Positions 54,723-63,984 of a stretch of DNA of 64,000 nucleotides are shown here, in pieces; positions within the stretch are counted from its first letter, which is position 1; each line of letters opens with the position of its first letter. Both the position numbers and the translations under genes were made by a program. The stretch covers positions 4,836,001-4,900,000 of the forward strand of contig JAKGSH010000010.1 of assembly GCA_021568835.1 (NCBI GenBank). Direction: 5' to 3'. The notes below the pieces were generated by a model. That model was not told where the DNA came from. It saw only the letters and a program-made list of their open reading frames with translations, and ran no database searches. The stretch comes from Streptomyces sp. Tue 6430. GTDB taxonomy: Bacteria; Actinomycetota; Actinomycetes; Streptomycetales; Streptomycetaceae.

Positions 54723-55486
54723 TCAGTCCATGCGCCGGGGCGTGCCCAGCAACCCGATCTCCGCGTCCGTGGGCTGCGTCATCACGTACTGCCGGTCGCG
54801 GTCGGCGCACCACAGGGTGAAGCCGTCGGCGAGCGTCGGCAGCGCCTCCACGTCCGCCCGCGGCAGCGCCAGCGCGCGCCCCAGCTCCGCCGACTCGTCC
54901 GGCGAGATCCGCTGCACGCCGACGAGCCTTGCCTGCCGCAGCAGCCGGGGGGCGACCGGGGAGAGGTACGGCAGCAGGGTGAGCACGGCCTGCCAGGGCC
55001 CGGAGGCCACGCGTCCGCGCGGCGGGCGCATCCCGCAGTCCCGCACCACCAGCACCGGGGTGCCCGCCGACGCGCCCTGCGGGGCACCCGGCCGACCTCG
55101 TGCACCGCCAGGCCGTTCTGTCCGCCGCCCATGGCGTGCACCATCTGCGCCCATGCCTGCGGCCGGCCCGTCTCCACGGCCACCCTCGCCCCGGTGGCCG
55201 CCGCCCTGAGCGCCAGCACCTGGGCGGTCCACAGACCCCCGATCAGGACGACGTCGTACGGCGTGGGCCGGTTGATGCCCAGGACGGCGGGCCGCCCCTC
55301 GGTGTCCACGCCGATGACGACGCCGTCGTCCCCGATCGGCAGCGCCAGCGCGCCCAGTTGCTCCACGGACACCGTGTGCCGCGCGTGCCGCGGGCCGAGC
55401 AGCCCGAAGCCGGCGCGCGGCAACCGGGGTCCCGGGGCGTCGGAGGAAGGCTCGGGTGCGCCGGTCCGCGCCGTCGTCGTCGTCAT
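54723..55486 (-). CDS. ESX-locus protein of unknown function, one apparent frameshift
   Basis: About 254 codons once repaired. An N-terminal Pro-rich stretch leads into alternating strands (VSVEQLGALALPIGDDGVVIGVDTEGRPAVLG) and a segment YDVVLIGGLWTAQVLALRAAATGARVAVET that looks like a nucleotide-binding or Rossmann-like fold. The C-terminal half, QYVMTQPTDAEIGLLGTPRRMD at its end, is in another frame; the break is at the GGGG run 55081-55084. Its start overlaps the eccE stop by ATGA, which ties it to the secretion machine. I do not recognise the family. Confidence 0.65.
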
Positions 55487-56808
55487 CGCGCACCTCCGAG
55501 GGGCAGCGTGGCCAGGATGCCGGGCACCTGTTCGCGGTCGAGGCGGGCGAGTCCCGCGCCGGTGTGCCGGGCCGCGCCCTGCACCGCGCGCCTGGCCGCC
55601 ACGAGTTCGTCGTCACTGCGCCCCGTCACCCGGACGTGTCCGCTCAGGGACACCTCCTGCCGCTCGCCGCGCGTGAGGGTGAGGCTGAAGGTCGTCGCCA
55701 GCGCCGGAACGGCGGTGACCAGGGCGACGAACTGCGGCAGCGACGGACCGCCGTCGCCGCCCAGCGCGGGCCACCGGCGCACCCAGTACGTCGTGTGCCG
55801 CCGGTTGTCGCACCGCCAGCTCCGGCCGGACTCCTCGGTGCGCCGGTCCACCGCCCCGGTCCGCCCGGCCTCCGCCGTCACCAGCGGGTTGGCGCACACC
55901 GAGGTGGCGAGGGCGGCCGTCAGCCCCTCCTCGTCGAGCACGGTCGCCCGGAACCCGGCGCCGGTCAGCCGGCTCGCCAGATGGTCGGCCGCCCGTACGA
56001 CGCACTTCTGCGCGCCGACCAGACCGCCGCCGCGCGCGGCGACGGCCTCCGGGCACAGCTCCGGATCCAGCTTCAACGCGATCCACGTGATGCGCACCGC
56101 CGGTGCGCCGGTCTGCTCCTGCAGCGGCGCGTAGTTGGCGACGGCCACGGACTGGCGCGGCAGGTGCAGCGCGGGCGCCGGCTGGGTGTGCAGCACGATC
56201 TGCGCGGACTCCAGACGGATCCCGTCCACGTCGAGCGCGTCGTGCACCAGGGCGAGCGGCAGCGGCTGCCGGCTGCGCTCGGCCCGCAGCGCGGTCGCGT
56301 CCGCCTCGACCTGGAGCACGGCGGTGACGAACGTGCCGTCGCCGACGATCCCGACGGGCCGCCGGTCACGGCTGCCGTACTCGTAGGTGCGCAGGCTCGG
56401 GTCGCACTCCAGGGCCGGGGCGAACCCCGGCTCGGTCCCGGGCGGCACCTCCAGCCTGGCGGCCTGCCGGCGGCGTGCCTTCAGCGCCCGCGCGGTGGCC
56501 AGCCACTCCGGCAGGGAACGGCCCCGGCGGCGCGCCACCGAGAGCACCACCAGCACCGCCGCGACGACACCGGCCGCCCCCAGGGCCACCGGGCCGATCG
56601 CCCAGCCGACCAGCAGGACGGCGGCCGCGGTCTCCCACAGGACGAGGCGTCGCAGCCGGAACGCCCCGGCATGCCCCGAACGCACCCTGAGATGGAGCGC
56701 CCCCGACGCCGCCGACCGCTGCGAAGCCTGCGGCGGCCGCGGTCCGGACGCCGAGGAGCCCCGCGTCCGCGACCGGCCACCGGAGCGCACGCGCGTTCCC
56801 GAAGCCAT
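55483..56808 (-). CDS. eccE: Type VII secretion protein EccE
   Basis: A 441-residue membrane protein. A basic N-terminus is followed by two adjacent transmembrane segments (LVLWETAAAVLLVGWAIGPV and LGAAGVVAAVLVVLSVA), then a cytosolic or peripheral domain with TAVLQVEADA and ARRAVQGAARHTG, the pattern of EccE subunits at the edge of the ESX membrane complex. Start ATG 56808 with GGGGAG upstream. Divergent from eccB across a 197-bp gap that must hold promoters in both directions. Confidence 0.8.
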   Translation of the reverse strand: MASGTRVRSGGRSRTRGSSASGPRPPQASQRSAASGALHLRVRSGHAGAFRLRRLVLWETAAAVLLVGWAIGPVALGAAGVVAAVLVVLSVARRRGRSLPEWLATARALKARRRQAARLEVPPGTEPGFAPALECDPSLRTYEYGSRDRRPVGIVGDGTFVTAVLQVEADATALRAERSRQPLPLALVHDALDVDGIRLESAQIVLHTQPAPALHLPRQSVAVANYAPLQEQTGAPAVRITWIALKLDPELCPEAVAARGGGLVGAQKCVVRAADHLASRLTGAGFRATVLDEEGLTAALATSVCANPLVTAEAGRTGAVDRRTEESGRSWRCDNRRHTTYWVRRWPALGGDGGPSLPQFVALVTAVPALATTFSLTLTRGERQEVSLSGHVRVTGRSDDELVAARRAVQGAARHTGAGLARLDREQVPGILATLPLGGAR

Positions 56809-57005
56809 CACTCCATCTCCCCGTTCTGCTCACGACTCGCCCGTAAACCAGCACCCCACAGGGCACTTGACGGCCCGGGAACCCTACCCGCTCCCCAAGT
56901 CCGCACGGATACCAGGCATAGTAGGGGGCCGCTCCGACATCGGGGCGGGGGACCGCGTCACCCGCGCGTGCGGCCCGGACGGAAAACGGGGAGAGACACA
57001 GACAG

Positions 57006-58532
57006 ATGGCATCCCGGCGCGATCAGCTCAATGCCTACACCTTCGCGAAGCGCCGCATGCTCGCGGCCTTCCTGCAGTCGTCGCCCGACGGTTCGGAGGA
57101 GGGAGCGCCGCGCCCCCTGCGCTCCGTCCTGCCGGGCATCGTCGTCGGGGTGATCGTCATGGCGGTCTTCGGGGCGTGGGGCATGTTCAAGCCGACCGCG
57201 CCCAAGGGCTGGGACGAGCCCAACGCCAAGGTGATCGTGGCCAGCAAGTCCACGACGCGGTACGTCGTCCTGAAGACCGACGGCCAGGTCCAGCTCCACC
57301 CGGTCCTCAACATGGCCTCCGCCAAACTGCTCCTCGCCGACGGACAGGGCGCCGTCGTGACCGTCGCCGAGTCCGTCCTCGACAGCGGCAGGATCCCGCA
57401 CGGCGTGACCATCGGCATCCCGTACGCGCCGGACCGGCTGCCCCCGGCGTCCGAGGCGGGCACCGGCAAGCGCTGGGTGGTCTGCGAGCGTCCGGGCGCG
57501 GGCGGCGACGGCTCCGTCCAGAAGGCCGCGCTGGTGCTCTCCGCGCGCGACATGAAGCTCACCGACGGCAAGGGACGCCTGCACGGCGGCCAACTGCTCT
57601 ACGTCGCCGACCCGGACGGCAAGCGCTACGTCGTGGACGCGGGCGGCGCCGTCTACCCCGTCGACAAGAGCGACGAACTGCTGCTGCGCGCCGTGGTCGG
57701 CTCCGGCCGCGAGCCCCAGCGGGTCTCCGCGGAGTGGCTGGCCACCCTGCACCCGGGCGACGCGATCACCTTCCCGACGGTCACCGGGCGGCCGGGCGCG
57801 GCGGCCGGGGCACCGGGGCAGCTGGACGCCTCGGTCAACAAGGTCGGCACGGTCCTCAAGGCGTTCGACAACAACACGGAGCAGTACTACGTGGTGCTGC
57901 CCGGCCGGGTCGCCCCGGTCTCCGCCTTCATCGCCCAACTGCTGCTGTTCAGCGAGGAACTGGCCCCCCTCGGCCAGGCCGGACAGGCCCACGAGGTCAG
58001 CCCCGGCGCGATCGTGCCGGGCCAGGCGTTCGGCACCGAGCACAACTGGCCGACCGGGGACCCGGCGCCCGTCAACGAGGCGTCGGCCGCCTCCGGCAGC
58101 CGCAGCACGATCTGCAACGTCCTGCGCGACGTGGACGCCGGCTCGGGCGCCACCACCCTCAGCACCTGGGTGGGCACGGACTACCCGGCCAAACTGCCCA
58201 CCGGAGCCTCCAGCGCCTACGTCACCCCCGGCTCCGGCCAGCTCTACCGCCAGTTCCAGGGCGAGCAGACCAAGACCGGCCCGGTGTTCCTCGTCACCGA
58301 CACGGGCCTGCGCTACGTCCTGCAGTCCAACGCCGACAGCGCCACGGACGACGCCGGGATCGGCAACACGGCCAAGGAACGCGAGCAGCTCCAGCGCGAG
58401 GCGCAGCAGGCCCAGAACCGACTCGGCTACAAGGACGTGGACCCCGCGCCGATCCCCGCCGCCTGGTCGGAGTTCCTGCCGACCGGTCCACGTCTGTCGA
58501 CGGCCGCGGCACGCCAGCCGCAGGGCTCGTGA
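57006..58532 (+). CDS. eccB: Type VII secretion protein EccB
   Basis: A 508-residue single-pass membrane protein. It starts MASRRDQLNAYTFAKRRM, the EccB hallmark, has one transmembrane helix at about residues 43-60, and a large extracytoplasmic domain with repeated strands (KVIVASKSTTRYVVLKTDGQ, YYVVLPGRVAPVSAFIAQLLL) and two cysteines (RWVVCERPG, STICNVL). A core subunit of the ESX translocon. Overlaps the mycosin frame at its end (GTGA possible). Confidence 0.92.
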   Translation: MASRRDQLNAYTFAKRRMLAAFLQSSPDGSEEGAPRPLRSVLPGIVVGVIVMAVFGAWGMFKPTAPKGWDEPNAKVIVASKSTTRYVVLKTDGQVQLHPVLNMASAKLLLADGQGAVVTVAESVLDSGRIPHGVTIGIPYAPDRLPPASEAGTGKRWVVCERPGAGGDGSVQKAALVLSARDMKLTDGKGRLHGGQLLYVADPDGKRYVVDAGGAVYPVDKSDELLLRAVVGSGREPQRVSAEWLATLHPGDAITFPTVTGRPGAAAGAPGQLDASVNKVGTVLKAFDNNTEQYYVVLPGRVAPVSAFIAQLLLFSEELAPLGQAGQAHEVSPGAIVPGQAFGTEHNWPTGDPAPVNEASAASGSRSTICNVLRDVDAGSGATTLSTWVGTDYPAKLPTGASSAYVTPGSGQLYRQFQGEQTKTGPVFLVTDTGLRYVLQSNADSATDDAGIGNTAKEREQLQREAQQAQNRLGYKDVDPAPIPAAWSEFLPTGPRLSTAAARQPQGS

Positions 58533-58546
58533 GGAGGCGGGCGACA

Positions 58547-59785
58547 GTGCTTCGTACGACGCTGGCGGCGGCCGCGACGCTGCTGACGACGGCCACGGTC
58601 CTCGCACCCCCCGCCGAGGCGGCCGGCAAACTGCCCTACTCCGACCAGTGCAGCTTCCCCAACGGCCTGTATCCGGGCCGCCCCTGGTCCCTCCAGCGCG
58701 TCCTCCTGGACGAGCTGTGGAGCCGGTCCAAGGGCGAGGGCGTGCGGGTCGCGGTCGTCGACACCGGCGTGGACGTGAAGAACCCGCAGCTCACCGCCGC
58801 GGTCGACGCCAAGAGCGGCCGCAACCTCCTGCCGAAGAACCTCAAGGACGAGGACGGCGAACCGATCGAACGGGGCGCCGAGAACGGCACGACCGACACC
58901 GTCGGCCACGGCACCAAGGTCGCCGGCATCATCGCGGCCCGCCCCGTCGGCGGCACCGGCTTCGTCGGCCTCGCCCCCGAGGCGACGATCATCCCGATCC
59001 AGCAGAACGACGCGGAAGGCCACGGCGACACCGGGACCCTGGCCGACGCGATCCGCTACGCCGTCCAGGCCAAGGCCCAGGTCATCAACATCTCCCAGGA
59101 CACCTCGCAGGCGGCCGAGCCCGACGCCGACCTGAAGAAGGCGATCGACGAGGCACTGGCCCGGAAGGTCGTGGTCGTGGCCTCGGCCGGCAACGACGGC
59201 GCCGGCGGCAACACCAAGAAGACCTACCCGGCGTCCTACGAGGGCGTCCTCGCGGTCGCCGCCTCGGACCGCAACAACGAACGCGCCTCCTTCTCGCAGT
59301 CCGGCGACTTCGTCGGCGTGGCGGCCCCCGGCGTCGACATGATCTCCACGGTCCCGCAGGGCGGCCACTGCTCCGACAACGGTACGAGCTTCTCGGCGCC
59401 CTACGTCGCGGGCGTGGCGGCCCTGATCAAGGCCAGGCACCCCGACTGGACCGCCGGCCAGGTCGTCGCCCAGATCGAGCAGACCGCCGAGCGCACGATC
59501 GCCGGCCACGACCGCCTCGTCGGCTGGGGCGTCGTCGACCCGGTCCGCGCCCTGACGGAGGACGACCACCCGATCGAGTCCCCGAGCCCCCAGGGCGGCC
59601 TCACCCGGGCCAAGGCCCCGACGGCCGCGAAGTTCCAGGTGGGCGAGACCCCCGACGAACGCAACGCCCGCCTCGCCACGTACGTGGCCGTGGCCGCGGC
59701 CGTCCTCGTCGCGGGCCTCGGCGGCACGGCGGTGGCGATCCGCGACGCACGGCGCCGGGCCCGGAAGGTCGCGGGGACGCGGTAG
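58547..59785 (+). CDS. mycP: Mycosin MycP, type VII secretion serine protease (copy 1)
   Basis: A 412-residue S8 subtilisin-like protease. A signal peptide ends at AEA, the triad is Asp72 (VVDTGVD), His121 (GHGTKVAG) and Ser281 (GTSFSAPYV), and a single C-terminal membrane helix (VAVAAAVLVAGLGGTAVAI) anchors it outside the membrane. Start GTG 58547 with GAGGAGG at 58531-58537; GTG 58529 overlapping the eccB stop is the alternative. It probably stabilises the secretion complex and cleaves a substrate. Confidence 0.9.
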   Translation: MLRTTLAAAATLLTTATVLAPPAEAAGKLPYSDQCSFPNGLYPGRPWSLQRVLLDELWSRSKGEGVRVAVVDTGVDVKNPQLTAAVDAKSGRNLLPKNLKDEDGEPIERGAENGTTDTVGHGTKVAGIIAARPVGGTGFVGLAPEATIIPIQQNDAEGHGDTGTLADAIRYAVQAKAQVINISQDTSQAAEPDADLKKAIDEALARKVVVVASAGNDGAGGNTKKTYPASYEGVLAVAASDRNNERASFSQSGDFVGVAAPGVDMISTVPQGGHCSDNGTSFSAPYVAGVAALIKARHPDWTAGQVVAQIEQTAERTIAGHDRLVGWGVVDPVRALTEDDHPIESPSPQGGLTRAKAPTAAKFQVGETPDERNARLATYVAVAAAVLVAGLGGTAVAIRDARRRARKVAGTR

Positions 59786-59903
59786 CGGGCAGCGCCGACC
59801 GCCGTGTGCCGGCCGCCGACTGCCGTGTGCGGACTGCCGGTTGCATCCTGTGAAGAATCGGTGAAGCCCTCACGGGTAGTAGCAGACCTGTTTCGTATGA
59901 CAG

Positions 59904-59932
59904 TTGGGGCTGTCGGTGGAAGTCACTACAGT
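59904..59932 (+). promoter_or_regulatory. Candidate promoter for the ESX effector operon
   Basis: TTGGGG (59904-59909), a 17-bp spacer and TACAGT (59927-59932), 84 bp upstream of the next gene. It is overlapped by the inverted repeat GACAG-6-CTGTC (59899-59914), which may be a regulator site. Confidence 0.45.
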
Positions 59933-60016
59933 GGACATGTTGCGGTCACGAACACCTGAGGAGCGTGGGCTGCCCAGGACGGCCGCTGACAACGGGGAAC
60001 GGGGAGGGAAAGCTTC

Positions 60017-60451
60017 GTGCTTCCTGCAGACATGGGCGGTGGTGCCGCCGACGTACGGCGTGGCCTGATGGCGCTTTCGACGTTCAAGAAGCGCGTGGAC
60101 GACCTGCTGACCGCCTTCGAGGACTCGGCGGGCGGCTCGTCCAAGGTCGCGGCGCACAGCCTGTCGGAGACCGCTTTCGGGACGGGCAACTTCCCGGAAG
60201 CGAAGACACTTCACCTGGAGTACGAGCGCGTCCACGAGCGCATCACGACGCTCTCCAAGTCGCTCGGCCTCCAGCTCGAGGCGATGCAGATCGCCGTCCA
60301 CGGCGTGGACGTCACCTTCGACAACCTCGAGGACGACCTGCGATACCGCTTCCACGAGATCCGGACCGAGGTCAACCAGGACCGCACCGAGATGCTGAAC
60401 GAGCACCTCAAGCGCGACAACAAGGCCGACCACACGGACGCGGGGTACTGA
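60017..60451 (+). CDS. Small ESX-locus helical protein
   Basis: A 144-residue mostly helical protein: FKKRVDDLLTAFEDSAGG, then LEYERVHERITTLSKSLGLQLEAMQIAVHG and DLRYRFHEIRTEVNQDRTEML. The length and helix-hairpin-helix pattern are in the range of WXG100-like partners, but there is no W-x-G motif. GTG start after GGGGAGGGAA; one-base overlap with the next gene, so the two are probably made together and may form a pair. Family not recognised. Confidence 0.7.
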   Translation: MLPADMGGGAADVRRGLMALSTFKKRVDDLLTAFEDSAGGSSKVAAHSLSETAFGTGNFPEAKTLHLEYERVHERITTLSKSLGLQLEAMQIAVHGVDVTFDNLEDDLRYRFHEIRTEVNQDRTEMLNEHLKRDNKADHTDAGY

Positions 60452-62172
60452 TGAGCGGCGGCGACAAGAAGCCCGACCACTACCAGGCCGAACGCCAGGA
60501 CGCGGCCCAGCAGAACTCCACCGTGGACACCGTCCGGAACGTGGCCGCCGCGGTCAGCCCGTTCTACGCCGGCGGCCACGTGAACTTCGGCAAGACCAGC
60601 TTCGAGGGCTACGACCTCAACGAGATGATCGACATCGTGGAGTCGGCGAGCCCGGAAACGCTGGAGAGTGCGGCCAAGGCCCTCGTCGACGCCCGGGACG
60701 CCATCAAGGAGGCCGCCGACGAACTCAGCCGCAACCTCGGCGCCGTCGACTGGGAGGGCGAGGCCCACACCGCCTTCTACACCTGGGGCATGGACCTGAC
60801 CACCACGGCCCAGGCACTCGCCGGCTACGCCGACGAGGTGGGCACCCAGATCCTGGCGGCAGGCTCAGGCCTCGCCTCCGTACGCAAGTCCATGCCACCG
60901 CGCGACACCCGCACCGACCGCAAGACGGCCGACGACTTCCCGGTGCCCGCCCAGGTCGACTCCAACAAGGACTACGCCGCAGCGGTCAAGGCCGAGAAGG
61001 ACCGCCAAGAGGCGATCAACCAGATGTACCGACTGGCGTCGTTCTACACGGTGTCGAGCGGGATGATGCAGCTGGCGGAGGAGCCGGTATTTCCTAAGAT
61101 GCCGGATGTGGGGGTGCCGGCGCCAGCACCGTACATGGAAGGTCCGGGAGCACCGCTCGACACTCAGTCCGGTCGTAAGCTCCCCAAGGACGCAAGTGAC
61201 TCGGGAACCACGGCCCGACACCCTGTAGACATTGCGGGGGTGCGACCTTCGACTGATGACTTGCTGCCATCACATAAGGACGTAAGTGAGACTGCCGGGC
61301 CTCCGAAGGGTCACATCGGCACTCAGATCGACAGTGTGGGGACTTTGCCGCCACAGGAAACCGTCAAGCCGGCGCCCATCACGCCTTCGACCGGCGGTCC
61401 CAGCGGAGTGCCAGCGGGCCCTGTTTCCCCCGTTGGACCGAACGTGGCTCCTCCAGTCTTGAGGGGGACGGCCGGGCGTGCGTCGGGTTTTGGAGGTGCG
61501 CCAGCAAGCAAGCTTCCTAACTCGACCCAAGGGCGCGTCGGTGGTGTGCCGGGTGGTACCGCTGCAGGGCGTACTGGAACCGGCCCGATGGGACCGACGG
61601 GACGCGCTTCCATGCCAGGCCAAGCAGGAGGCCGTGGGATTGGCCCCATGGGGAGGGGCGTCGTTGGTGGGGTCCCGAAAAGCGGAGGGCAGGACACCAG
61701 CCGCCCCGGGGGAGCCCCCCGGGGCCCTATCGCCGGCATGGGCGCGATGAACCCTGGGCGCACGAGTGCAGGGCGCACCGGTGCTGGTCGTATGGGCGAT
61801 GGTGTCGTCGGTGGGAGGCCAGTCACTGGTGGTACCTCTGGTGCCAAAAATGCCAGACTGCCGCGCGGTACGGTCGTCGGTGGTGAGGGCGCGCCTGGTT
61901 TGCGTGCTACGGGCGAAAGGCCTGGCCAGCGCGGAGTAATCGGGAAAACCGGCCCGACGACAGGCACGGGCTCGGGACAGGCGGCTCGCCGCCCTGCAGG
62001 CAGTACTGAGGGCGTGGTCGGAAGGCCGAAGGGCCGAACTCCCGTTAGCAGGAATGATGGAAATATTTCCGGTGGTCCGGGCGGGACCCGTGGTGCCGCA
62101 CGCAATCAGCGTTCAGGTGAGAAACGTTCGCGCCGGGATGAGCGGCGCGATGACGCGTCGTCGACCGACTGA
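60451..62172 (+). CDS. Large WXG/PPE-like ESX protein with Gly/Pro-rich C-terminus
   Basis: A 573-residue protein. The first 200 residues are helical and contain DWEGEAHTAFYTWG, which resembles the WXG turn of the ESX-substrate superfamily, with SPETLESAAKALVDARDAIKEAADEL before it. From about residue 215 on the sequence is disordered Gly/Pro/Thr/Arg-rich (repeats such as GGVPGGT, RGVVGGVPK, GRTGAGRMGDGVVGG) and ends in a basic tail. Codon use becomes clearly less GC-rich from about 61080. Likely a secreted or surface ESX substrate comparable to mycobacterial PPE proteins. No signal peptide. Confidence 0.7.
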   Translation: MSGGDKKPDHYQAERQDAAQQNSTVDTVRNVAAAVSPFYAGGHVNFGKTSFEGYDLNEMIDIVESASPETLESAAKALVDARDAIKEAADELSRNLGAVDWEGEAHTAFYTWGMDLTTTAQALAGYADEVGTQILAAGSGLASVRKSMPPRDTRTDRKTADDFPVPAQVDSNKDYAAAVKAEKDRQEAINQMYRLASFYTVSSGMMQLAEEPVFPKMPDVGVPAPAPYMEGPGAPLDTQSGRKLPKDASDSGTTARHPVDIAGVRPSTDDLLPSHKDVSETAGPPKGHIGTQIDSVGTLPPQETVKPAPITPSTGGPSGVPAGPVSPVGPNVAPPVLRGTAGRASGFGGAPASKLPNSTQGRVGGVPGGTAAGRTGTGPMGPTGRASMPGQAGGRGIGPMGRGVVGGVPKSGGQDTSRPGGAPRGPIAGMGAMNPGRTSAGRTGAGRMGDGVVGGRPVTGGTSGAKNARLPRGTVVGGEGAPGLRATGERPGQRGVIGKTGPTTGTGSGQAARRPAGSTEGVVGRPKGRTPVSRNDGNISGGPGGTRGAARNQRSGEKRSRRDERRDDASSTD

Positions 62173-63020
62173 CCGAGAAGAGCGAGGACAGGCAGAGGCA
62201 TGGTGGCAGGGATCAGCCAGCGCGGCGGGCGAAGTGCGTCCTCCGTGTGGCGAAACGGGAGACGGGTGTCCGCCGTCTGTTCAGCGCTCGGTGCCTTGGT
62301 AGTCCTCTCGGCAGGCCTGTCTCCGAGTGCATCAGCCGCCGACGTCCAGTCGCAGCAGTGGTACCTGCCGGCGATGAAGGCTGATGAGATGTGGAAAGTC
62401 AGTACGGGCAGGGGCGTCAAAGTCGCTGTGATTGACTCGGGTGTTAATCCTGACACTTCTTCCCTAAAGGGTCAGGTGCTCGTAGATAGAGTAAACACAG
62501 CTGCCGCATATCACGCTACAAAGGACTATCACGGTCACGGGACGAGCATGGCTGAACTGATTGCTGGCACCGGCTCCGGTGGTGGCTTGAAGGGCCTTGC
62601 CCCTGGCGCGAAGATCATTCCCTATCGGATTGCATTCCCTGATCTAAAGGACGAGGCCGAGAGCAAGAAGGCGCCGAACTCGGCACAGGCGATTAGGGCT
62701 GCCGCAGACAGCGATGCGAAAATCATCAGTATGTCCTTCGGTGCTCCTACTGATTACCCGGAGGAGGCGGCAGCGATTAAGTATGCCCAGTCCAAGGGGA
62801 AGCTGATGTTCGCTGGCGTGGGCAACGATGCGGAGAAGAAGAACCTCATCGGTTACCCGGCTGCATATCCGTACGTCGTCGGAGTAGCAGCTTCGGACGA
62901 GAAGGGAACTGTCGGAAAGTTCTCAGAGTACGGCAACTACGTTGACCTGGCCTCACCTGGGCTCAACGTACCCACATGGTGCGACAAGACGTTCCGCTCA
63001 TATTGCACAGGTAAGGGCAC
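61080..63020. other. Low-GC segment inside the ESX locus
   Basis: GC falls from above 70 percent to about half: I count 32 of 60 at 62401-62460 and 30 of 60 at 62461-62520. The segment covers the C-terminal half of the PPE-like gene and the first two thirds of the second mycosin; GC rises again abruptly near 63020, inside the mycosin gene. The edges fall within coding sequence, suggesting recombination or diversification rather than insertion of whole genes. Confidence 0.75.
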
Positions 63021-63474
63021 AAGCCAAGCCACCGCCATCGCCTCCGCCTCCGCCGCCCTGATCTGGTCCGCCCACCCCGACTGGACGGCGAACCAGGTCC
63101 TCGCCAGCCTGATCGACACTGCTGGCCGTGACTGGGCGAAGAACGATCCGAGCACATACCTCGGTTACGGACTGATCCGCCCCCGCAAGGTGCTGGAGAA
63201 CAGCAACTTCGATCCCGGCGCGGCCGACACCGACCCCCTCGCCAAGGAAAACACGGTGGGCGTCACAGGCGACGACACCTCGTCTTCCCCTTCCGCATCA
63301 ACCTCGTCACAGCCCTCGAAAAACCCTTCAGGCGGCCAGACTTCGGCGGCAGGATCGAACTCGGACTCCTCCGACGACAACACCACGATGTGGGTCACCC
63401 TCGGGGCCGCGGCGGCCGTGTTGGTGATCGGCGCCGGCGCCTTCGCGGTGGTGCGTTCACGGCGGAGCGCATAA
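62200..63474 (+). CDS. Mycosin-like S8 serine protease (copy 2)
   Basis: A 424-residue subtilisin-like protease. Signal peptide ends near ASA, triad Asp79 (VIDSGVN), His113 (HGHGTSMAEL) and Ser275 (GKGTSQATA), then a Ser/Thr/Asn-rich linker and a C-terminal membrane helix (WVTLGAAAAVLVIGAGAFAVV). It is about as related to copy 1 as two mycosins of different ESX systems would be. The N-terminal two thirds lie in the low-GC segment and the C-terminus has normal Streptomyces codon use. Lies between the PPE-like gene and the WXG100 gene. Confidence 0.88.
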   Translation: MVAGISQRGGRSASSVWRNGRRVSAVCSALGALVVLSAGLSPSASAADVQSQQWYLPAMKADEMWKVSTGRGVKVAVIDSGVNPDTSSLKGQVLVDRVNTAAAYHATKDYHGHGTSMAELIAGTGSGGGLKGLAPGAKIIPYRIAFPDLKDEAESKKAPNSAQAIRAAADSDAKIISMSFGAPTDYPEEAAAIKYAQSKGKLMFAGVGNDAEKKNLIGYPAAYPYVVGVAASDEKGTVGKFSEYGNYVDLASPGLNVPTWCDKTFRSYCTGKGTSQATAIASASAALIWSAHPDWTANQVLASLIDTAGRDWAKNDPSTYLGYGLIRPRKVLENSNFDPGAADTDPLAKENTVGVTGDDTSSSPSASTSSQPSKNPSGGQTSAAGSNSDSSDDNTTMWVTLGAAAAVLVIGAGAFAVVRSRRSA

Positions 63475-63567
63475 CGGGCGACGTACCACGACCAGCCACA
63501 CACAACCGTTCTGGTGCGGTGACGCACGCAGAAACGAACCACAGCTCATACGAAAAGGGGTGCCGAA

Positions 63568-63906
63568 ATGGTCGACCGCAAGCTTAATGACGGCGACGTA
63601 CAGAAGCTCCAGACGGAAGTCATCGACCGGTACGACAACATCCGGGGCTCGCTGGCGAAGCTGCAGGGCACGATCGACATGATCGAGAAGGCCTGGACGG
63701 GTCAGGGCGCCAACGCGTTCAACACCAAGCAGACCGAGATCAACGGCCACATGGTCGCGATCGGCAAGATGCTCGACGACTTCCTCGAGGGCATCCACAT
63801 GAACAAGACCGACAAGCGCAACCTCGAGGACCAGATCGAGGCCGACCTCAAGCAGATCTCGGTCGATGACCTGGGCGGGAAGACGTCGGCGCTGAACAGC
63901 TACTGA
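63568..63906 (+). CDS. WXG100-family ESX protein (EsxA-like)
   Basis: A 112-residue helical hairpin protein with the WXG turn in KAWTGQGANAF (Trp-Thr-Gly) and helices on both sides (VQKLQTEVIDRYDNIRGSLAKLQGT, INGHMVAIGKMLDDFLEGI). It is a predicted substrate and structural partner of the type VII system. It lacks a clear C-terminal YxxxD/E signal; that could be on its partner. A second small gene starts 79 bp downstream. Confidence 0.88.
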   Translation: MVDRKLNDGDVQKLQTEVIDRYDNIRGSLAKLQGTIDMIEKAWTGQGANAFNTKQTEINGHMVAIGKMLDDFLEGIHMNKTDKRNLEDQIEADLKQISVDDLGGKTSALNSY

Positions 63907-63984
63907 CGGGTCGATGGCGGTACTGAGCCACACCGTTGTCCGGGCTGAGCAGTCCGGCGGGAACCTTCAAGGAAACGAGGAAAC

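Noticed and set aside
61080..63020. Insertion of a mobile element
   Set aside because: No transposase, integrase or terminal repeats, and the edges lie inside continuous open frames.
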